DNA from: a virus
IMG/VR virus record: IMGVR_UViG_3300030102_004342
Coordinates: 29,011-61,305 of that record
Strand: one strand, 5' to 3'
Length of the DNA stretch: 32,295 nucleotides
Positions 1 to 6,035 of this stretch are shown piece by piece (positions within the stretch are counted from its first letter, which is position 1; each line of letters begins with the position of its first letter). The position numbers and the translations under genes are program-made. Below the pieces are notes generated by a model. That model worked only from the letters and a program-made list of their open reading frames with translations, was not told the origin of the DNA and did no database searches.

Positions 1-320
1 TCGGGAATACTTACTTGCATGCCATAAACTGATAATAGGGTAGACAAGCCAACACAATCAGCGAAGTTAGAATACAATTGACAAGACCGTGCATAGTCAG
101 GGTCAACCTTATACTCATCTCCCATGTAATTCCAGTGATAAGTATCTTCATATACTTCGAGACTATACAATATCCTGCTCACATTGTGACCAAGTTTTTC
201 GGGTGTTACAAACAAGTATCGCTCGTATTTTACGGATTTGACTTCCTCGCCAAAACTCCAATACCTTGATACTGTCTTTATCTCATGTAAATATACTTTT
301 GCTGCTAATTGTTTACTCAT
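1..320 (-). CDS. Hypothetical protein, 3' end cut by window edge
   Basis: This frame is open from an ATG at 320 to the left edge of the window, giving 106 visible residues and no stop. The start is supported by an upstream GGAG (ribosome site) and by its position one base after the stop of the preceding gene (322-324). The visible protein starts MSKQLAAKVYLHEIKTV and is rich in tyrosine and acidic residues, with no signal peptide, membrane helix or catalytic motif that I recognise. It is the last visible member of the seven-gene minus-strand operon beginning at 2407. Its function is unknown. Confidence that it is a real gene is good because of the tight operon spacing and the absence of stops. 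Confidence 0.75.
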   Translation of the reverse strand, partial: MSKQLAAKVYLHEIKTVSRYWSFGEEVKSVKYERYLFVTPEKLGHNVSRILYSLEVYEDTYHWNYMGDEYKVDPDYARSCQLYSNFADCVGLSTLLSVYGMQVSIP

Positions 321-321
321 C

Positions 322-435
322 TTAATCATCTGCTCCTTCAAATATTTTCTTCCAGTGATAGCATTCCCAGCAAGGTCGCTTCCACCACCTGCAGTAAAGA
401 CAACGAGTCTTATCAATCTCATCAAATTGATACAT
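322..435 (-). CDS. 37-residue zinc-ribbon microprotein
   Basis: The ATG at 435 overlaps the stop of the preceding gene as TAATG, so translation is probably coupled. The product begins MYQFDEIDKTRCLYC and carries two knuckles, CLYC (about residues 12-15) and CWEC (about 22-25), separated by a short basic and tryptophan-rich turn. The pattern C-x2-C-x6-C-x2-C fits a compact treble-clef or zinc-ribbon fold binding one zinc ion. A longer reading from 525 in the same frame is possible but would overlap most of the gene before it. The role is unknown; small zinc ribbons in viruses often mediate nucleic-acid or protein contacts. Confidence 0.7.
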   Translation of the reverse strand: MYQFDEIDKTRCLYCRWWKRPCWECYHWKKIFEGADD

Positions 436-665
436 TACGACTCGCCCCCTTCGGAGAAATAGTTTGCAACCCACTCTAAAGTTTTCTGAGCAGATTGCGC
501 CACTACCGGAAGTTTGAAACGCCAAGGCCGTCTGTAAATAGACCTAAACCTTGACTTTGTTGTTTTGACTGCTGTTAGGTAGTCATCTTGTAATCGTGGG
601 TGTCGCTCTACCCACAACAAGACACTTACCATAGCACCCGCAAGACTACGCACTTCATCATTCAT
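435..665 (-). CDS. Small basic hypothetical protein
   Basis: This encodes 76 residues from an ATG at 665 that overlaps the stop of the 658-1404 gene by eight bases; a TTG at 680 is an alternative. GAGG lies a short distance upstream of the ATG. The N-terminal half (NDEVRSLAGAMVSVLLWVERHP) is predicted helical and moderately hydrophobic, the middle is strongly basic (KTTKSRFRSIYRRPWRFK), and the C-terminus is acidic. The basic segment could contact nucleic acid. I recognise no family. Overlaps on both sides place it firmly in the minus-strand operon. Confidence 0.65.
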   Translation of the reverse strand: MNDEVRSLAGAMVSVLLWVERHPRLQDDYLTAVKTTKSRFRSIYRRPWRFKLPVVAQSAQKTLEWVANYFSEGGES

Positions 666-1404
666 ACATAGGCCTCTCAACTGGGGGTGTCATAGGAAGA
701 ATCATAGTTTTGGCAAAGCGGTCTGGGTTAGTGTGCTTCAAGTATTTGTTGCGACCTTTGCACCAATCCTCGGCTGCTTTTATGTTGGGGAAGGTAGTCC
801 AATGCGTTAACTCGTTGGTAGAATACCACCAACCACCTTCTTCTGGCCCTCCATAGTGCTCGTGAACAAAGAACTCGCCAACATAATACATATCTTGCAT
901 TGGTCGATAGTGCTTGGGGTGATGGAAGAAATGATATTGATACTTCATTCTTGCTTCTTCCTCGAGATTGTAGTAATGTCTGCCGTAATCCTTTGAACGG
1001 ACTTCTTCTAATTGTTCCTTGAACTCGTCATGCAATTCATATCTTACATAGTAGTCAGCATATAGAGGTAAGCCCCAGCCTGCTGTGGTTGTAGAGTCAT
1101 AGTCGGGCTTTACCTTGTCATATTTATACCCAAGTTTCTTCCATACCCTCGAGGCTATAAAGTTTTCATACCCAACACCTTCGTAGAAGAACTGATACTG
1201 ATGATAGAGGTCTATATTCCATTTGTAAGGGATAGTGAACCATTCTTTCGCCTGATACCATTTACCCTTAGAGTCGTAGGCACTAAAGCAAAGTTTGCAG
1301 ATATACTTGTCGGGTGGTCTGTGAGTAAAGGTGCGGTTAGCGGCCTTAATCATTTTGCCTCCCTTTTTGACCTCGCCACAACAAAAGCACTTGTTTTCGG
1401 TCAT
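658..1404 (-). CDS. Zinc-knuckle protein with aromatic-rich body
   Basis: The start is set at ATG 1404, which overlaps the stop of the previous gene as ATGA and has GAGGAG upstream; a frame extension to 1500 would read through that gene and is unlikely. The 248-residue product opens with a zinc site: CFCC at about residues 6-9 and CKLC at about 37-40. The rest is unusually rich in Tyr, Trp, His and Phe (for example DLYHQYQFFYEG and HYYNLEEEARMKYQYHFFHH), with a later WTTFPNIKAAEDWCKGR segment resembling small DNA-contacting helices of other viral proteins. I do not recognise a catalytic core. It may be a regulatory or host-interaction protein. Confidence 0.75.
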   Translation of the reverse strand: MTENKCFCCGEVKKGGKMIKAANRTFTHRPPDKYICKLCFSAYDSKGKWYQAKEWFTIPYKWNIDLYHQYQFFYEGVGYENFIASRVWKKLGYKYDKVKPDYDSTTTAGWGLPLYADYYVRYELHDEFKEQLEEVRSKDYGRHYYNLEEEARMKYQYHFFHHPKHYRPMQDMYYVGEFFVHEHYGGPEEGGWWYSTNELTHWTTFPNIKAAEDWCKGRNKYLKHTNPDRFAKTMILPMTPPVERPMYE

Positions 1405-1562
1405 TCTAGCCAACTCCTCATGGATTCCTCTACAACGATTTGAATGTCTCGAGCTAGTCTTACAGATACCTGAAGTCTTACTGCGTCGCATGACTTGCAT
1501 AGTCGGCGCACAACTCCGAATACATCTTTAGAGATAAAGCAATCTTTGCAAGCTTTACGCAT
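1401..1562 (-). CDS. 53-residue zinc-knuckle microprotein
   Basis: The ATG at 1562 directly follows the TAA of the preceding gene (1563-1565), and its own stop overlaps the next start as ATGA. The product begins MRKACKDCFISKDVFG; CKDC (residues 5-8) and CKSC (about 22-25) form a C-x2-C-x13-C-x2-C zinc site, as in many HNH-like or ribbon knuckles (C-x2-C-xxx-F then C-x2-C). The C-terminal half, from about residue 26, is one amphipathic helix (VRLQVSVRLARDIQIVVEE). The overlaps at both ends make this short gene convincing. Its function is unknown; the finger-plus-helix layout suggests nucleic-acid or protein binding. Confidence 0.75.
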   Translation of the reverse strand: MRKACKDCFISKDVFGVVRRLCKSCDAVRLQVSVRLARDIQIVVEESMRSWLE

Positions 1563-1844
1563 TTACTCCGAACCCCCATCTTCTAATCGCGTTGTGAGTG
1601 ATATAACCGTGACTAAGCCTACCTTGTTCATATCTTGGTATGATGTAAGAAAGACATGCGCCCTGCATATTGAACGGTTAAACTTAAATACATTACAACA
1701 AGGATTCTTGCAATACCACCAGCCGGTAGAATCAATCGGTCTCCAGTAAAGATTATTTTCTGGTAGTGGGTGATGCGAGGGCTGGTCACACACAAAACAA
1801 TCTGAAGTACTTAGGCCATCATAGGCAGTGTGTTCTTGACTCAT
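1563..1844 (-). CDS. Zinc-knuckle hypothetical protein
   Basis: This encodes 93 residues from ATG 1844, overlapping the stop of the 1841-2407 gene as ATGA. Cysteines occur as CFVC (about residues 16-19) and as CKNPCC followed by a later C (about 45-61), with HH and H residues between them, consistent with one or two zinc sites. A Trp-Trp-Tyr segment (STGWWYCKN) resembles the GGWWYSTN segment of the 658-1404 protein two genes downstream, so the two may share a small domain. There is no signal peptide or membrane helix. Its function is unknown. Confidence 0.75.
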   Translation of the reverse strand: MSQEHTAYDGLSTSDCFVCDQPSHHPLPENNLYWRPIDSTGWWYCKNPCCNVFKFNRSICRAHVFLTSYQDMNKVGLVTVISLTTRLEDGGSE

Positions 1845-2407
1845 TCTAAATCCTCCAGATACATTTCAAAAAGAGCGTTTTGCACTTTGACTTCGCTAAG
1901 CAACTTTTTGTATATTGCAGCGTGTGCCTTCGCTTGGGCGATAGTTGCCATCTGCACATCGGCTAGGCCATCTGAAGATGTGAACCAATCTACTAAGCTA
2001 GAGTTGATGTTGTATGCTGAATGGAAGGTTCCCATACACCATGCGTCTTGTCCGGCGTGATGCCAGCCCTGTGGGCGCAACTCCGGTTCGGTTGGCTGAC
2101 TGTTATCCCAATAAGCCACACGCTTTTTGACTGTCCAGCCACCCTGCACATACTCCATACCCAAACCTACCTCTACAGCATAGTGGGTGCTATTCTTCTT
2201 CTGTAATATCACCACGCTACTTATTCTTACGCCATCTACCTCGAAGTATTTGACGGTAAGACCGGTAGCACGGCTCGCTTCTTCATCCCGTGTAACCGAG
2301 ACGACATCCTTAAACTCCATGTCTAACATTGTTATACCTTCATATTTTATGAGCCGGTCTTCGGGTTGTCTCGGTAAGTTGTGTTTCGGATTCCCAGCCC
2401 ATGACAA
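1841..2407 (-). CDS. First gene of left minus-strand operon, hypothetical
   Basis: The frame opens at a TTG (2407), 188 residues, 22 nt downstream of a strong TATA box centred near 2428. An internal ATG at 2329 (MLDMEFKDVV) with GAAGG upstream gives a 162-residue alternative that I consider nearly as likely. The centre of the protein looks beta-rich (FEVDGVRISSVVILQKKNSTHYAVEVGLGMEYV in two parts) and is followed by a helical C-terminus containing VDWFTSSDGLADVQMATIAQAK. No known family is recognised. It leads the seven-gene operon and is therefore probably expressed first. Confidence 0.75.
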   Translation of the reverse strand: MSWAGNPKHNLPRQPEDRLIKYEGITMLDMEFKDVVSVTRDEEASRATGLTVKYFEVDGVRISSVVILQKKNSTHYAVEVGLGMEYVQGGWTVKKRVAYWDNSQPTEPELRPQGWHHAGQDAWCMGTFHSAYNINSSLVDWFTSSDGLADVQMATIAQAKAHAAIYKKLLSEVKVQNALFEMYLEDLE

Positions 2408-2423
2408 GACATAATCTTTCTAC

Positions 2424-2432
2424 TATATAAAA
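2424..2432 (-). promoter_or_regulatory. TATA box of left minus-strand operon
   Basis: On the minus strand this reads TTTTATATA, a near-perfect archaeal TATA element, preceded by TTGCGGGTTACGCAC. The same upstream block, with few changes, precedes the TATA box at 3864-3872. Expected transcription start is near 2402-2405, close to the TTG at 2407. Confidence 0.75.
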
Positions 2433-2433
2433 G

Positions 2434-2682
2434 GTGCGTAACCCGCAAGTTGTGACTTCATATTTAACTCGTGACCTTATCATTTTTAGGTGAGGGATAT
2501 GTCTTGTTAGATTTCCTTAATTTTCGTTTGCTTTCTAACTGTTATTTCGTAAGTTTTCTGCAACAATATGAGCTAAAATTATTTTAGGATTTCGGTGCTA
2601 CAAGTCATTTTATGTTTTCGTTCTCCAGCGATAAGCCTACTCCAAGCGTATCGTCACGCACAACTTGTTTTTGATTTTTAAG
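2434..2682. other. Gene-free spacer with inverted repeat
   Basis: I see no credible gene here. It is AT-rich. A perfect 10-bp inverted repeat lies across the left promoter: ACAAGACATA at 2404-2413 and TATGTCTTGT at 2498-2507, with the TATA box between the arms. The remainder holds T-rich tracts (for example TTATTTCGTAAG near 2542) that only loosely resemble the 29-nt elements found further right. Confidence 0.4.
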
Positions 2683-2722
2683 AAAAAAAAGCCCCCCAAG
2701 GTCCCGAAAGACCCTGAGGGGC
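2683..2722 (-). terminator. Intrinsic-type terminator of the 2794-3318 gene
   Basis: Read on the minus strand, a 13-bp stem (GCCCCTCAGGGTC pairing with GACCTTGGGGGGC, two G-T pairs) closes a 6-nt loop and is followed immediately by eight T residues. It lies about 70 bp beyond the stop codon of the minus-strand gene. The form is that of a bacterial factor-independent terminator; the T tract alone would also serve archaeal RNA polymerase. Confidence 0.85.
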
Positions 2723-2793
2723 AGTTATATTCCGCAGAATATATCAGTTCATAAGTGGGGCTCCACGCCCCGAGCCACTTGGACTTGTCTAAC

Positions 2794-3318
2794 TCAGATG
2801 TTTAGACTGTCTTCAAGAAGGTCGGCTTCAGCGAGGGCTTTCAAAGCCGCTTCTCGCTTTGCTGCTGCCTCGGCCTGACGGGCTTCAGCTTCTTCTTTGG
2901 ACATAGCCTTAAGTGTGCCATTGGCAAGTCCCTTAGCACGGGCAATCTGCTTCTGGTATCGACTCTTGAGCTCTATGTTTTTCTTGGCAGTTGGGTCTTT
3001 TACCCAAGCACCAGGCATAGAGAACAAGGTAATTATCGACTCTAGAGTTTTTGCCATTTGCTCCAACTCCGCCACTCGAAGGGTTTGTAGCCCCTCTTTG
3101 CCGTGTGCTAAGGCAGCTTGTTGCTGCCTAAGTTCCTCGTCCATGTTTTTCTTGCAGGCGTCGAGAAAATCACTCGACCTCATTCGCAAAGAACCGACTT
3201 GAGTATCTCTACCGCCCTCGGTCTTCACAAATAAACCTGCAGCCGGCTCGCTTGGAGCCGGACTTTCGTTCGTCTTAGCTGCTTGTTTCTTGTTCTTGCT
3301 ACTTGTTTTTTGTGCCAT
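2794..3318 (-). CDS. Basic, alanine/lysine-rich helical protein (possible third paralogue)
   Basis: The protein has 174 residues from ATG 3318 (a GTG at 3327 is an alternative). The first 35 residues are low-complexity and basic (AQKTSSKNKKQAAKTNESPAPSE), probably disordered. Then comes a short SLRMRSSDFLDA motif, a long helical region and a Lys/Ala/Glu-rich coiled coil at the C-terminus (MSKEEAEARQAEAAAKREAA). The RMR-x2-DF motif and the end region resemble the paralogues at 5599-6015 and 6915-7352, which share RMR-x-RD; I regard this as a likely but distant third member. It is monocistronic, with its own TATA box (3377-3385) and terminator. Function is unknown; nucleic-acid association is possible. 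Confidence 0.8.
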   Translation of the reverse strand: MAQKTSSKNKKQAAKTNESPAPSEPAAGLFVKTEGGRDTQVGSLRMRSSDFLDACKKNMDEELRQQQAALAHGKEGLQTLRVAELEQMAKTLESIITLFSMPGAWVKDPTAKKNIELKSRYQKQIARAKGLANGTLKAMSKEEAEARQAEAAAKREAALKALAEADLLEDSLNI

Positions 3319-3376
3319 AAGTTGCACGCTCCTACCCCCGCTTCGTTCTGGGGCAGTCTGACTTAGACGGTTCGAC

Positions 3377-3385
3377 TATATAAAA
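3377..3385 (-). promoter_or_regulatory. TATA box of the 2794-3318 gene
   Basis: The minus strand reads TTTTATATAGT, identical over 11 bases to the box of the left operon, with CGCGTTGCG upstream. Expected start of transcription is near 3354, leaving a leader of about 35 nt that contains GGGGGTAGGAG before the start codon. Confidence 0.75.
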
Positions 3386-3443
3386 GTATCGCAACGCGAC
3401 TCTTAGCTTATTAAAACAAGTCAACTTGCGCTGGGTCTACTTG

Positions 3444-3472
3444 ACTGTGCGATTTTGCTCAAGCTTTTTTCG
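3444..3472 (+). repeat. 29-nt element, copy 1
   Basis: It begins ACTGTGCGATT, followed by 10 variable bases and TTTTTTCG. The flanking TTGACT (3441) and AGTCAA (3475) form an inverted repeat around it. It is one of six same-orientation copies between 3444 and 6367. Confidence 0.8.
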
Positions 3473-3489
3473 TAAGTCAACTTGGCGGG

Positions 3490-3503
3490 GCGGCTCGAGC
3501 CGC
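3490..3503. repeat. Perfect 14-bp palindrome
   Basis: GCGGCTCGAGCCGC is self-complementary over all 14 bases and lies between copies 1 and 2 of the 29-nt element, in the spacer between the divergent promoters at 3377 and 3611. It could be an operator or a cruciform or hairpin element. Confidence 0.7.
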
Positions 3504-3512
3504 TGGATACTT

Positions 3513-3541
3513 ACTGCACGATTCCGCATGACATTTTTTCG
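3513..3541 (+). repeat. 29-nt element, copy 2
   Basis: It begins ACTGCACGATT, followed by 10 variable bases and TTTTTTCG. CTTAC and GTAAG at its edges (3510-3514 and 3541-3545) are inverted repeats. It lies about 70 bp upstream of the TATA box at 3611. Confidence 0.85.
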
Positions 3542-3610
3542 TAAGGGCTCAGCACCCCCTGCTGTGTGTGTATATCTTAGAAATACAACACAAGAACCGA
3601 AAAGCAACCC

Positions 3611-3619
3611 TATTATATA
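3611..3619 (+). promoter_or_regulatory. TATA box of the 3643-3801 gene
   Basis: The sequence AGCAACCCTATTATATA ends in a TATA box centred about 27 bp before the ATG at 3643, indicating a leaderless transcript. The methyltransferase promoter at 4594 has AGCGACCCTATTATATA, one base different. Confidence 0.8.
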
Positions 3620-3642
3620 CCAAAACCGTCTACCTTAAAGTG

Positions 3643-3801
3643 ATGGTAATAGAAGATGATATACGATGTAGCATGTGCAATAAGGTAATATGTCATAGCC
3701 TAAGCGAAGGTTATGACTATTGGATATATGAAACCGACGAGGGATGGTTAGTTTTTTGTTGGGATTGTGAAACCAAGTACAACCGCAACATCAAGACATG
3801 A
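3643..3801 (+). CDS. 52-residue zinc-knuckle microprotein
   Basis: The start at ATG 3643 is chosen because it lies exactly at the expected transcription start; an in-frame extension to 3568 would begin upstream of the promoter. The protein MVIEDDIRCSMCNKVICHS has CSMC (residues 9-12), C17, H18 and CWDC (about 40-43), with an aromatic acidic segment (YDYWIYETDEGWLVF) between, matching a zinc-ribbon in which two CxxC knuckles bracket a beta hairpin. It is followed by an A-rich stretch and then by a separately promoted set of three more cysteine-rich genes. Its function is unknown. Confidence 0.75.
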   Translation: MVIEDDIRCSMCNKVICHSLSEGYDYWIYETDEGWLVFCWDCETKYNRNIKT

Positions 3802-3840
3802 AATAAAAAAAAGAAAAAAATAAAAATAAGGTAAAAAAAT
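3799..3840. other. A-rich tract after the 3643-3801 gene
   Basis: About 40 bases are almost pure adenine with scattered G and T on the plus strand. It separates the leaderless gene from the next promoter. It may act as a promoter-upstream flexible or bent tract; in the minus direction it would be a T-rich termination tract, but no minus-strand gene ends here. Confidence 0.4.
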
Positions 3841-3863
3841 AGGTAAGTTGCGGGTAACGAACA

Positions 3864-3872
3864 TTATATATA
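3864..3872 (+). promoter_or_regulatory. TATA box of the 3894-4392 operon
   Basis: TTATATATA is centred 26 bp before the ATG at 3894 and is preceded by TTGCGGGTAACGAAC. This upstream block is nearly the same as that of the left operon promoter (2424), suggesting shared regulation. Confidence 0.8.
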
Positions 3873-3893
3873 CCGGAAACGGCTAAGATTACC

Positions 3894-4064
3894 ATGACGA
3901 AAAATCATGATGATGCTGGAAAAAAGTCTCGTGTGGTCACACGCAAGATAGAATTTGAATGTGGGTGTGTAGTGCTTGTTCGCAATCCTACAACTCTATT
4001 TATCGGAACAAATTGTAGCGACACTCGAAAGACTTGTGTTGCTCGTAGGACTAGGTTGGTGTGA
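3894..4064 (+). CDS. 56-residue cysteine-rich microprotein
   Basis: The ATG at 3894 coincides with the expected transcription start, so the mRNA is probably leaderless. The protein is basic: MTKNHDDAGKKSRVVTRK followed by IEFECGCVVLVR and two later cysteines (TNCSDTRKTCVARR). The four cysteines (CGC, then C and C) could bind one metal ion. The FECGC segment resembles the FDCGC segment of the next gene product, so these may be a diverged tandem duplication. The stop lies two bases before the next ATG. Its function is unknown. Confidence 0.7.
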   Translation: MTKNHDDAGKKSRVVTRKIEFECGCVVLVRNPTTLFIGTNCSDTRKTCVARRTRLV

Positions 4065-4066
4065 AT

Positions 4067-4261
4067 ATGACTGGCAAAGACCCAACCGGTAATGACCACA
4101 ATTGCACCTTGGCTTTTGATTGTGGCTGTGAAATACACATACGAACCGTATCTATAAACGGCTCACCCAAACAAAGAATGCTTACAAAAAGACGAGTGCC
4201 TTGCAACCGATGCTGCCTTAGTGGCCTAAACATAACTGGTGATAGAACAACCTACTGGTGA
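4067..4261 (+). CDS. 64-residue cysteine-rich microprotein
   Basis: The ATG at 4067 follows the previous stop by two bases; a GTG at 4061 overlaps that stop and is an alternative. The product contains FDCGCEIHIR and VPCNRCCLSG, giving a likely CxC...CxxCC metal site. Its first half parallels the preceding protein (FECGC-V-x-V-R versus FDCGC-x-I-x-I-R). The C-terminus is polar. Both belong to a three-gene leaderless operon. Its function is unknown. Confidence 0.7.
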   Translation: MTGKDPTGNDHNCTLAFDCGCEIHIRTVSINGSPKQRMLTKRRVPCNRCCLSGLNITGDRTTYW

Positions 4262-4266
4262 ATAAA

Positions 4267-4392
4267 ATGAATGCTGAACTTAAATGGATTGAACATGTCT
4301 TAGACCCAAACTATTGTTGCTGGTATTGCTTCATATTGTATAACTTCGGTGGCACAACAATAGAAGATGCTATGAAAAAGGTACTCGAATAG
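4267..4392 (+). CDS. 41-residue microprotein with CCWYC cluster
   Basis: The ATG at 4267 starts five bases after the preceding stop. The product MNAELKWIEHVLDPNYCC continues WYCFILYNFGGTTIEDAMKKVLE. It has three clustered cysteines (CC-x2-C, residues 17-21), an N-terminal helix and a C-terminal amphipathic helix. With only three cysteines and a nearby histidine (H10), metal binding is possible but unproven. It is the last gene of the small operon; the next 29-nt element begins 100 bp downstream. Confidence 0.6.
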   Translation: MNAELKWIEHVLDPNYCCWYCFILYNFGGTTIEDAMKKVLE

Positions 4393-4495
4393 TTTGACTT
4401 ACCATATCCCCCCTCCGACCTGGGCATGTCCTTAAACTGCCCACCTTTTGCGTAACAAGGCGTATGCTTTGTTTCAACTTGTCAGTCATTAGATT

Positions 4496-4524
4496 ACTGC
4501 ACGATTCCTCGAATAGTTTTTTCG
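4496..4524 (+). repeat. 29-nt element, copy 3
   Basis: It begins ACTGCACGATT, with 10 variable bases and TTTTTTCG. The internal CTCGAA and terminal TTCGAG can form a hairpin closing on the T tract. It lies about 70 bp upstream of the methyltransferase TATA box. Confidence 0.85.
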
Positions 4525-4593
4525 AGAACCCTTGCCAGGCACGGCTCAACTCGCCCTACTTAAAAAATCACCTATTCTTGCACATAGCGACCC

Positions 4594-4602
4594 TATTATA
4601 TA
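4594..4602 (+). promoter_or_regulatory. TATA box of the methyltransferase gene
   Basis: TATTATATA is preceded by AGCGACCC, nearly identical to the 3611 promoter. Expected transcription start is near 4626, leaving a leader of about 22 nt that contains a strong ribosome site (GGGGGTGAT) before ATG 4648, so unlike its neighbours this gene is not leaderless. Confidence 0.8.
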
Positions 4603-4647
4603 GTTAGTAGGTATAGGTTAGATTAACCCGAATGGGGGTGATTTGTT

Positions 4648-5358
4648 ATGAAAGAAGTTGAAACATTATCGGAAATACCATATAGTGTATTCCAAGTTAA
4701 AAGAAATAAACACAATAGGCGAACAAATACCAAGGGGAAACACACACAATTAGAATGTGGCAACTTCCCCTTGAATGTGGTTAATCACATCGGCCAATTA
4801 TATCTAAAGGATTGTCGCCAAGTTGTTGACCCGTTTAGTGGGTGGGGTGAACGCCATGCCGGACTTGCTAAGTTAGGCATTCCCTATTGTGGGTTTGACA
4901 TATCTAGAGTTGCTAATGAATACGCAAGGAAAGAATTAGGGGTATTCAATCACTATGGCGATTCAAGGAAAGTATTTGTGCCAAGACACGACGGGCTAAT
5001 CACATGCCCACCGTATTACAATGTGGAAAAATATGACGACCCAAAGGGATTAGATAAGTTAGATTCGTGGGAATCATTCCTATTGGATTATGAATACATA
5101 TTAAGGCGTTTCGCACTAAAGGCCGAACAAGGAGCCGTATATTGTATCATTACGGGAAATTGGCGTAGCAAGGGGAAATACTATGAATTGACCTACAATA
5201 CGGAAAAGATTATGGAGAAGTTAGGCTTTGTAAAGCACGACATGGTTATACTATCAAGGAAAGGGCATTTCAATCCATGTATTCAATTGCCACAATGTAA
5301 AAAGTTCAAAAGAAGTGTAAAGGTGCATGAAACATTAAATGTATGGATTAAGTCATAA
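4648..5358 (+). CDS. Orphan DNA methyltransferase (amino-methyltransferase type)
   Basis: The 236-residue protein has a class I S-adenosylmethionine fold: motif I DPFSGWG (residues 61-67) for cofactor binding, an acidic FDIS after strand 2 (83-86), and the catalytic TCPPY (119-123), the (D/N/S/T)-PP-(Y/F/W) type motif of enzymes that methylate exocyclic amines of adenine or cytosine. The order motif I then motif IV is kept, and no long target-recognition domain is present, so it is shorter than most type II enzymes. There is no neighbouring restriction nuclease. The likely role is protection of the viral genome from host restriction, or a regulatory mark. It has its own promoter with a 29-nt element upstream and a GGGGGTGAT ribosome site. 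Confidence 0.88.
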   Translation: MKEVETLSEIPYSVFQVKRNKHNRRTNTKGKHTQLECGNFPLNVVNHIGQLYLKDCRQVVDPFSGWGERHAGLAKLGIPYCGFDISRVANEYARKELGVFNHYGDSRKVFVPRHDGLITCPPYYNVEKYDDPKGLDKLDSWESFLLDYEYILRRFALKAEQGAVYCIITGNWRSKGKYYELTYNTEKIMEKLGFVKHDMVILSRKGHFNPCIQLPQCKKFKRSVKVHETLNVWIKS

Positions 5359-5439
5359 TTAAAAAAAAGTAGGATTTTTCTGAAGCGGGTAGTGGAAGGT
5401 AAGTCTTTTTTTTGTAAGTTGTAAAGTCCAGTACAACTT

Positions 5440-5468
5440 ACTGCACGATTTTGCGTAGCATTTTTTCG
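5440..5468 (+). repeat. 29-nt element, copy 4
   Basis: It begins ACTGCACGATT, with 10 variable bases and TTTTTTCG. It lies 80 bp after the methyltransferase stop. A weak TATA-like sequence follows near 5504, but I see no plus-strand gene behind it. Confidence 0.85.
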
Positions 5469-5521
5469 AAGCAAGGTGGTGGTGAGACCACAACTCGTCA
5501 TGTGTATAATGTATTTAAAAA

Positions 5522-5575
5522 AACAAAGCGGGGGGGCGTGCCTATTATTCACCTCCTTGTGGCACGCTACCCCCC
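5522..5575 (-). terminator. Structured RNA and terminator behind the 5599-6015 gene
   Basis: On the minus strand, six G (5575-5570), a UAG bulge and CGUGCC (5566-5561) wait for GGCACG (5542-5537) and C6 across an 18-nt loop that contains AAGGAGGTGA, a perfect ribosome-site-like sequence. The stem is followed by GCTTTGTTTTTTT, so it probably terminates transcription of the minus-strand gene. A structural homologue with compensating stem changes lies at 6829-6877. Confidence 0.8.
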
Positions 5576-5598
5576 TATTTGTTCTAATCATGACCTAA

Positions 5599-6015
5599 TC
5601 ACAACTTTGCTTTGGCCGCCGCCGCCGCCGCTTTCAATGCGGCGATTTGTGCATCCAATTCATCGTCAATGGCTTTGGTTTTGTCGGCTTTTGTCATGTG
5701 GATAGTTTGTAGTTTAGCGATTAGTGCTTTAGTGTCGGCAATCGGTTTCAAATTGAAAGCGTTGCGTTCTAGTTTGTAGGTTGTCATAGTTTGTTCCCAT
5801 AGTGCGATGTTAGCGTTTAGGCATGTGATGATTTTAGTAGTTACAACCTTTGCGGGTGTAATGTCGCCGTCGGTATATGAATTGATAGTTTCACCATCAA
5901 TCGAATTGTTGAAATCACGGATTCGCATCCTAATATTTTGTATTGTTGATTTTTTTCCCATATTATCATCACCCCCTACGCATTGGCCTATGTATAGCAC
6001 GGTTTCGCCGACCAT
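5599..6015 (-). CDS. RMR-RD helical protein, paralogue A
   Basis: I place the start at ATG 6015 (138 residues) because a TATA box centred near 6041 lies 26 bp upstream and because the N-terminus (MVGETVLYIGQCVGGDD) then aligns with that of the 6915-7352 protein; a GTG at 6063 in the same frame lies upstream of the box. The protein shares with its paralogue VGG, IRMR-x-RD, a central helical part and a C-terminus of the type I-x-D-x3-L-AKL followed by a coiled coil. The end is a run of alanine and lysine. An internal ATG at 5961 has GGGGGTGAT upstream and could give a shorter form. The function is unknown. Confidence 0.82.
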   Translation of the reverse strand: MVGETVLYIGQCVGGDDNMGKKSTIQNIRMRIRDFNNSIDGETINSYTDGDITPAKVVTTKIITCLNANIALWEQTMTTYKLERNAFNLKPIADTKALIAKLQTIHMTKADKTKAIDDELDAQIAALKAAAAAAKAKL

Positions 6016-6035
6016 GAGACAACCTACCCTTTCAG

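Noticed and set aside
78-462. Plus-strand frames at the left edge
   Set aside because: They are antisense to minus-strand genes joined by tight overlaps and ribosome sites, and their sequences lack domain features.
5440-5520. A plus-strand gene or promoter after element copy 4
   Set aside because: The TATA-like sequence near 5504 is weak and no plausible coding frame follows before the minus-strand terminator.
5530-5536. G7 homopolymers here and at 6829-6835 as assembly errors
   Set aside because: Both pair with C6 runs in the same structural context, so they are better explained as stem sequence, though run length could still be misread.
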